The position numbers and the translations under genes were made by a program. A stretch of 64,000 nucleotides of DNA, taken from assembly GCA_024529925.1 (NCBI GenBank), contig JAFEUB010001205.1, positions 930,001-994,000 on the forward strand. Reading direction: 5' to 3'. The notes beneath the pieces were generated by a model. The model worked only from the letters and a program-made list of their open reading frames with translations. It had not been told where the DNA came from and searched no databases. The first letter of the stretch is position 1. Every line of letters begins with the position of its first letter. This DNA comes from Ophthalmolycus amberensis. Lineage: Eukaryota > Chordata > Actinopteri > Perciformes > Zoarcidae. Of this stretch, positions 25,856 through 64,000 are shown piece by piece.

Positions 25856-26560
25856 TAAAGGTGCCCTGTGGAGTTTTCTAATAGACAACCATTCAGTGTT
25901 ACTCTTGCAGGATCTTGCAGGTTTCCATGGATCGTGGTTATCTGGACCCTGCTCCTTCCTCCCGCCATGGCCCTGCTCACTCCCACTGCAATTATTATTT
26001 ATATTACCGATACCATTAACGCACATTACTGACTGCTTCTTCACCGGAGTCCCTGTGCTTTCTCTCCTCGCAGGTTTCCATGGATCCTGGTGATACCTGG
26101 AGCCTGGTCTTGCCTCCTGCCCTGGTTCTGTCATATGCATTGAATGTGTTATAATTCTGTTATGCTGGTCATTCTGTACACATGACATCTATCACACTTC
26201 TGTCCATCCTGATAGAGGCTCCTCCTCTGTTGCTCTCCCACAGGTCTCTTCCTCTTTCCTCCCCGTTAAAGGGTTTCCTGGGGGAGTTTTTCCTGTTCCG
26301 ATGTGAGGGTCAAAGGTCAGAGGATGTCGCATGTGTACAGATTGTAAAGCCCTCTGAGGCAAATTTGTGATTTTGGGCTATACAAAATAAATTGAATCTT
26401 TAGGTCTGACTAATGTGTTGAATGCATTTCCTTCCTCATAAAATATTTATAAAGCCAATTAAAAAAAATAATATATATTTATAATCCTACAGTTTCCCTT
26501 CCCTGGCGCAATTCCGGCACATGCTGCTACAGGTAATAAACTCCACAGGGAACATGTTGA
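25856..26560. repeat. Composite interspersed repeat with inverted ends and nested retroposon tail
   Basis: The left end GGTGCCCTGTGGAGTTTTCT (about 25,859) and right end AACTCCACAGGGAACATG (about 26,540) are inverted relative to each other around CCCTGTGGAGTT. Inside, a CAGGTTTCCATGGATC block occurs twice, at about 25,919 and 26,071. The segment 26,210-26,400 ends with TGTAAAGCCCTCTGAGGCAA and CAAAATAAATTGAA, a 3' terminus seen in many teleost repeats. This suggests a retroposon inserted in an older DNA-transposon-like unit. The families are not named with confidence. Confidence 0.5.
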
Positions 26561-27270
26561 GCTCTCTACTGCAACTAGTCATTAATGATTTAGAATAAAA
26601 AAAAATAATTAAATTACTTTTATGCTTTACAGTTGATTTGTAATCGACACACAACCATTATTGTATACCATCGATGTAGTTAATGACAACTACTCATGTC
26701 CCCTAAACTAACAAATGCTGTCCTGAAGGAATGGTCAGACTGAACCGAGCAGTAACATCAGGCACATATTATAAGACATGGGTTACAGCTATTCCTCAAC
26801 AGTTTTATTATTTCATATCTAATTGGAGATGCCTGTAGTTTGAGACTAAAGTGTTTTCACATTCAAGTACACAGCCTTACTTCAGTTACCCATCTGAAAA
26901 GGTAGAGGCTTTAAATAAGGCAAGAGGGGAAAAACCTGTCAAACAGTTAGAGTACAAACTGGATTTAGACGCATTTGAAACATATTGTAATCCACACATG
27001 ATTAAGGTCAACCAAAAGGGCACGTAGTATAATACCAGAGGATTTCAAGCCTGAAAATAAATGGCCCTAGGGATCTAAAAAGTAGGAATTCCCTCTCATT
27101 GTTTTAAATTCAGAACCAATGAGGCCACTGATACAAAATGAAATAACTTCAGTAGATCTGTCAAGAACCATCAAAGGTGATCTGAATTCTAGTTATCACA
27201 ATGTTTGTGCATTACGATGAACAAAATGTAAGGCTCGTCACCAACAAGTCCACAAAGCAGCTGCAACATG
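26561..27270. other. Intergenic downstream of arhgap32
   Basis: AT-rich sequence with no supported feature. Confidence 0.55.
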
Positions 27271-27274
27271 TTCT

Positions 27275-28207
27275 TCACCACATTGTTTTCAGCTTTATTC
27301 AGTTAGTCCAGTTCATGAAAGTACCGTGAACGTAATGGAAAAAAGGGAAATTAAAATAGAACCTCTTACACATCTAAAAGGTACAACAGGCATTCATCCA
27401 TCTCCCCTCTTTTATCCCGTATGTGCAACAACTGCGCCGAGTCGCTTGGTCCCTCTTCGGATGAAGAACAGTACAAGTACCAAAACAGTCCATTAGAAGT
27501 CATTGAAATCAGTTTATAGCAAAGTTACAGAAAGAAATGGCACAGTCACACAGAAAATAAGACCTCGACAAACCACTATATTAACCGAGAACAACCCATC
27601 GCAGCTCCTCATCAAAGCTCACACCCAGCCGGATCCTGAAGAGACGAACATGGACTCTACTCGTGTACACATCAGCAGAGGGATATCCTCCTCCAATAAC
27701 TTGTGCTGTAACAGCCAGAAAGAACGTGATGGATAGTTAAGTACACAGAACTGTTCTGTAAGATAGAGAGTGCATGCATTTCTAAAATGCAAACCATAAC
27801 CCCAGTTGATTCTCATACCCAGCGCCACACCTAAAGAAACAAAAACAAAATACAACTAAATCCCTTTTTTACTGGTGATTCTATTCATATATATAGCATA
27901 TATAGTATATATATATATACACTATATATATATATATTTTACATTTTTATGATCCTGTTAAAAGTACCGTACATCTTTCATATACATTTATGACTGGCTA
28001 CTGTCTCAATCACAATACTGTGACCCCCTTGGACAGTAAATTCAGGTACATTCAGATCTTCCAGTAAAAAGTCTTACAATTTTCTTTAAAATTCATTAAA
28101 AATACAGAAGAGCAAAAATATGTTGATACGACAGTCCACTGTCCTGCAGAGGCTGCAACCGTAGCTCAAAGTCTTTCTTCTACATGCCCCCCCCCCCCCC
28201 GAATGCT
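27275..28207 (-). other. Probable arhgap32 3' UTR
   Basis: About 930 bp lie between the arhgap32 stop (28,208-28,210) and a minus-strand AATAAA (plus-strand TTTATT, 27,294-27,299). It includes a TA-rich imperfect palindrome at 27,886-27,945 and a run of 14 C at 28,187-28,200 (G on the sense strand) seven bases after the stop. The polyadenylation site is inferred and alternative sites are possible. Confidence 0.45.
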
Positions 28208-63091
<34,884 letters not shown>

Positions 63092-64000
63092 CTGAAAAGA
63101 CAGAGAGATTCAGGATTATTCCTAAATAAGAAGTAGAGTCAGATAGAGGTGGTGAGTGAGAAACCCTTCGACGGGTCCATTATTACGAACTCATGGGTGG
63201 ACAGCAGAAATCTGACATTTAAATTATATTCATGATCCTAAGGTCAGGCTGGCAGGGAAACGTGCAGAAAACAAAGCAGGAGAATATTATTTTCATTTCA
63301 TTTAATGATACAGCCATGACTGTTCCACTAACATGCTGTAGCTTTAATGAAGTGCTGGATTTAAAATAAACATGAGCTCCTGTCAACCAGGGGAGGAGAA
63401 GTCTTTTATTAACTGTGAAGCTACTTTCAAGGCAATATTAGGTTTCAGTATCGCCTTTTACTTCAGGTGTCCAAGATATTATTACTCAGAGGAAACACAC
63501 ATTTCATTTTCCAGCCCATGCAGACGAGGCGAGGATGAGGCAGGCAGCTTTTAATCACAGCTCTGGCCTACACTGCATGAAAAGAGGGCGAGCAAAACTA
63601 AATAATACCCTTATTCCACCAAAATTATATGCAGGGGTTTTTTTTAAACATGGGAGACATTTTGGTTACTTCTTTTTTTATATCTGTTCCTTATTCGGTC
63701 TCTCGTTCTAAGTCACAAACCAGAGCTGGTGATTGCTGGAACAGTGTAAAGACTAACAGCGAAGGTTTAGATGAGTTTTGTTTCTACTCAGTTTGTATTG
63801 AGCGTGTTTCGATGATCAGCGAGGTAAAATGTGTTCTGACTGGAGTCTGGTGGCGGTGGGAGCATATCAAATGTAGGCTTTGTAGGTTATTAGATAATAA
63901 TAAGTGTCCCAATCCCTGTTGATTTTAATCATTGTATTCACTTCAACGCACATAGCATCACACCGGCAAAGGGACGCAAATGAGCATGTCCACCCGGGTG
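63092..64000. other. arhgap32 upstream intron, window edge
   Basis: No further 5' exon could be identified before the window ends. The gene must continue to the right, since the PX domain lacks its first strands and no start codon context is seen. Confidence 0.6.

Noticed and set aside
27886..27945. TA-rich palindrome as a terminator or origin
   Set aside because: It is a simple (TA)n microsatellite with interruptions in the arhgap32 3' UTR. Such tracts are common in fish and show no further signal.

Overview
The window reads as nuclear DNA of a teleost fish, probably a percomorph. It has short multi-exon vertebrate genes with GT-AG introns, many (CA)n microsatellites, homopolymeric C/G runs, and fish-type dispersed repeats: a Tc1 remnant, MITEs, a tRNA-derived SINE and an L2-type tail. 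There is no bacterial, phage or CRISPR content. Every gene I could resolve lies on the minus strand, so transcription runs from high to low coordinates.

Layout in coordinate order: (1) 303-1178, a degenerate retroelement ORF1 fragment beside a pentanucleotide inverted repeat. (2) 2,821-7,609, tmprss2 (type II transmembrane serine protease), 12 coding exons resolved, only the tiny last coding exon unresolved. (3) 10,009-17,549, acat1 (mitochondrial acetoacetyl-CoA thiolase), complete in 12 exons, 420 aa. A Tc1-type remnant and a SINE sit in its introns. (4) 18,211-about 19,085, a decayed 5' fragment of wdr73: four exon remnants with frameshifts, the downstream exons missing. (5) 21,043-21,954, histone H3.3, complete in three coding exons, with an untranslated first exon near 23.2 kb. 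(6) 23.4-27.3 kb, intergenic and repeat rich. (7) 28,208-63,091 and continuing past the right edge, arhgap32 (p250GAP/RICS family Rho GTPase-activating protein). Eighteen coding exons cover PX, SH3, RhoGAP and a long disordered tail. The N-terminal exons are outside the window.

The genes do not form a pathway. They are a cell-surface protease, a ketone-body/isoleucine enzyme, a replacement histone and a neuronal-type RhoGAP that are neighbours by synteny. I found no clearly new biological system. The observations most worth checking are: the one-base reading-frame break near the arhgap32 C-terminus; the wdr73 relic; a probable internal arhgap32 promoter with an untranslated first exon at about 45 kb; sense-strand (CA)n tracts just downstream of five 5' splice sites; an evenly spaced cluster of four CCAAT boxes inside H3.3 intron 1; a 30-nt C tract serving as the H3.3 intron 2 polypyrimidine tract; and a well-preserved 925-bp Harbinger-type MITE. 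Exon boundaries were placed by eye from splice signals, reading phase and family knowledge. No alignment or database search was run.
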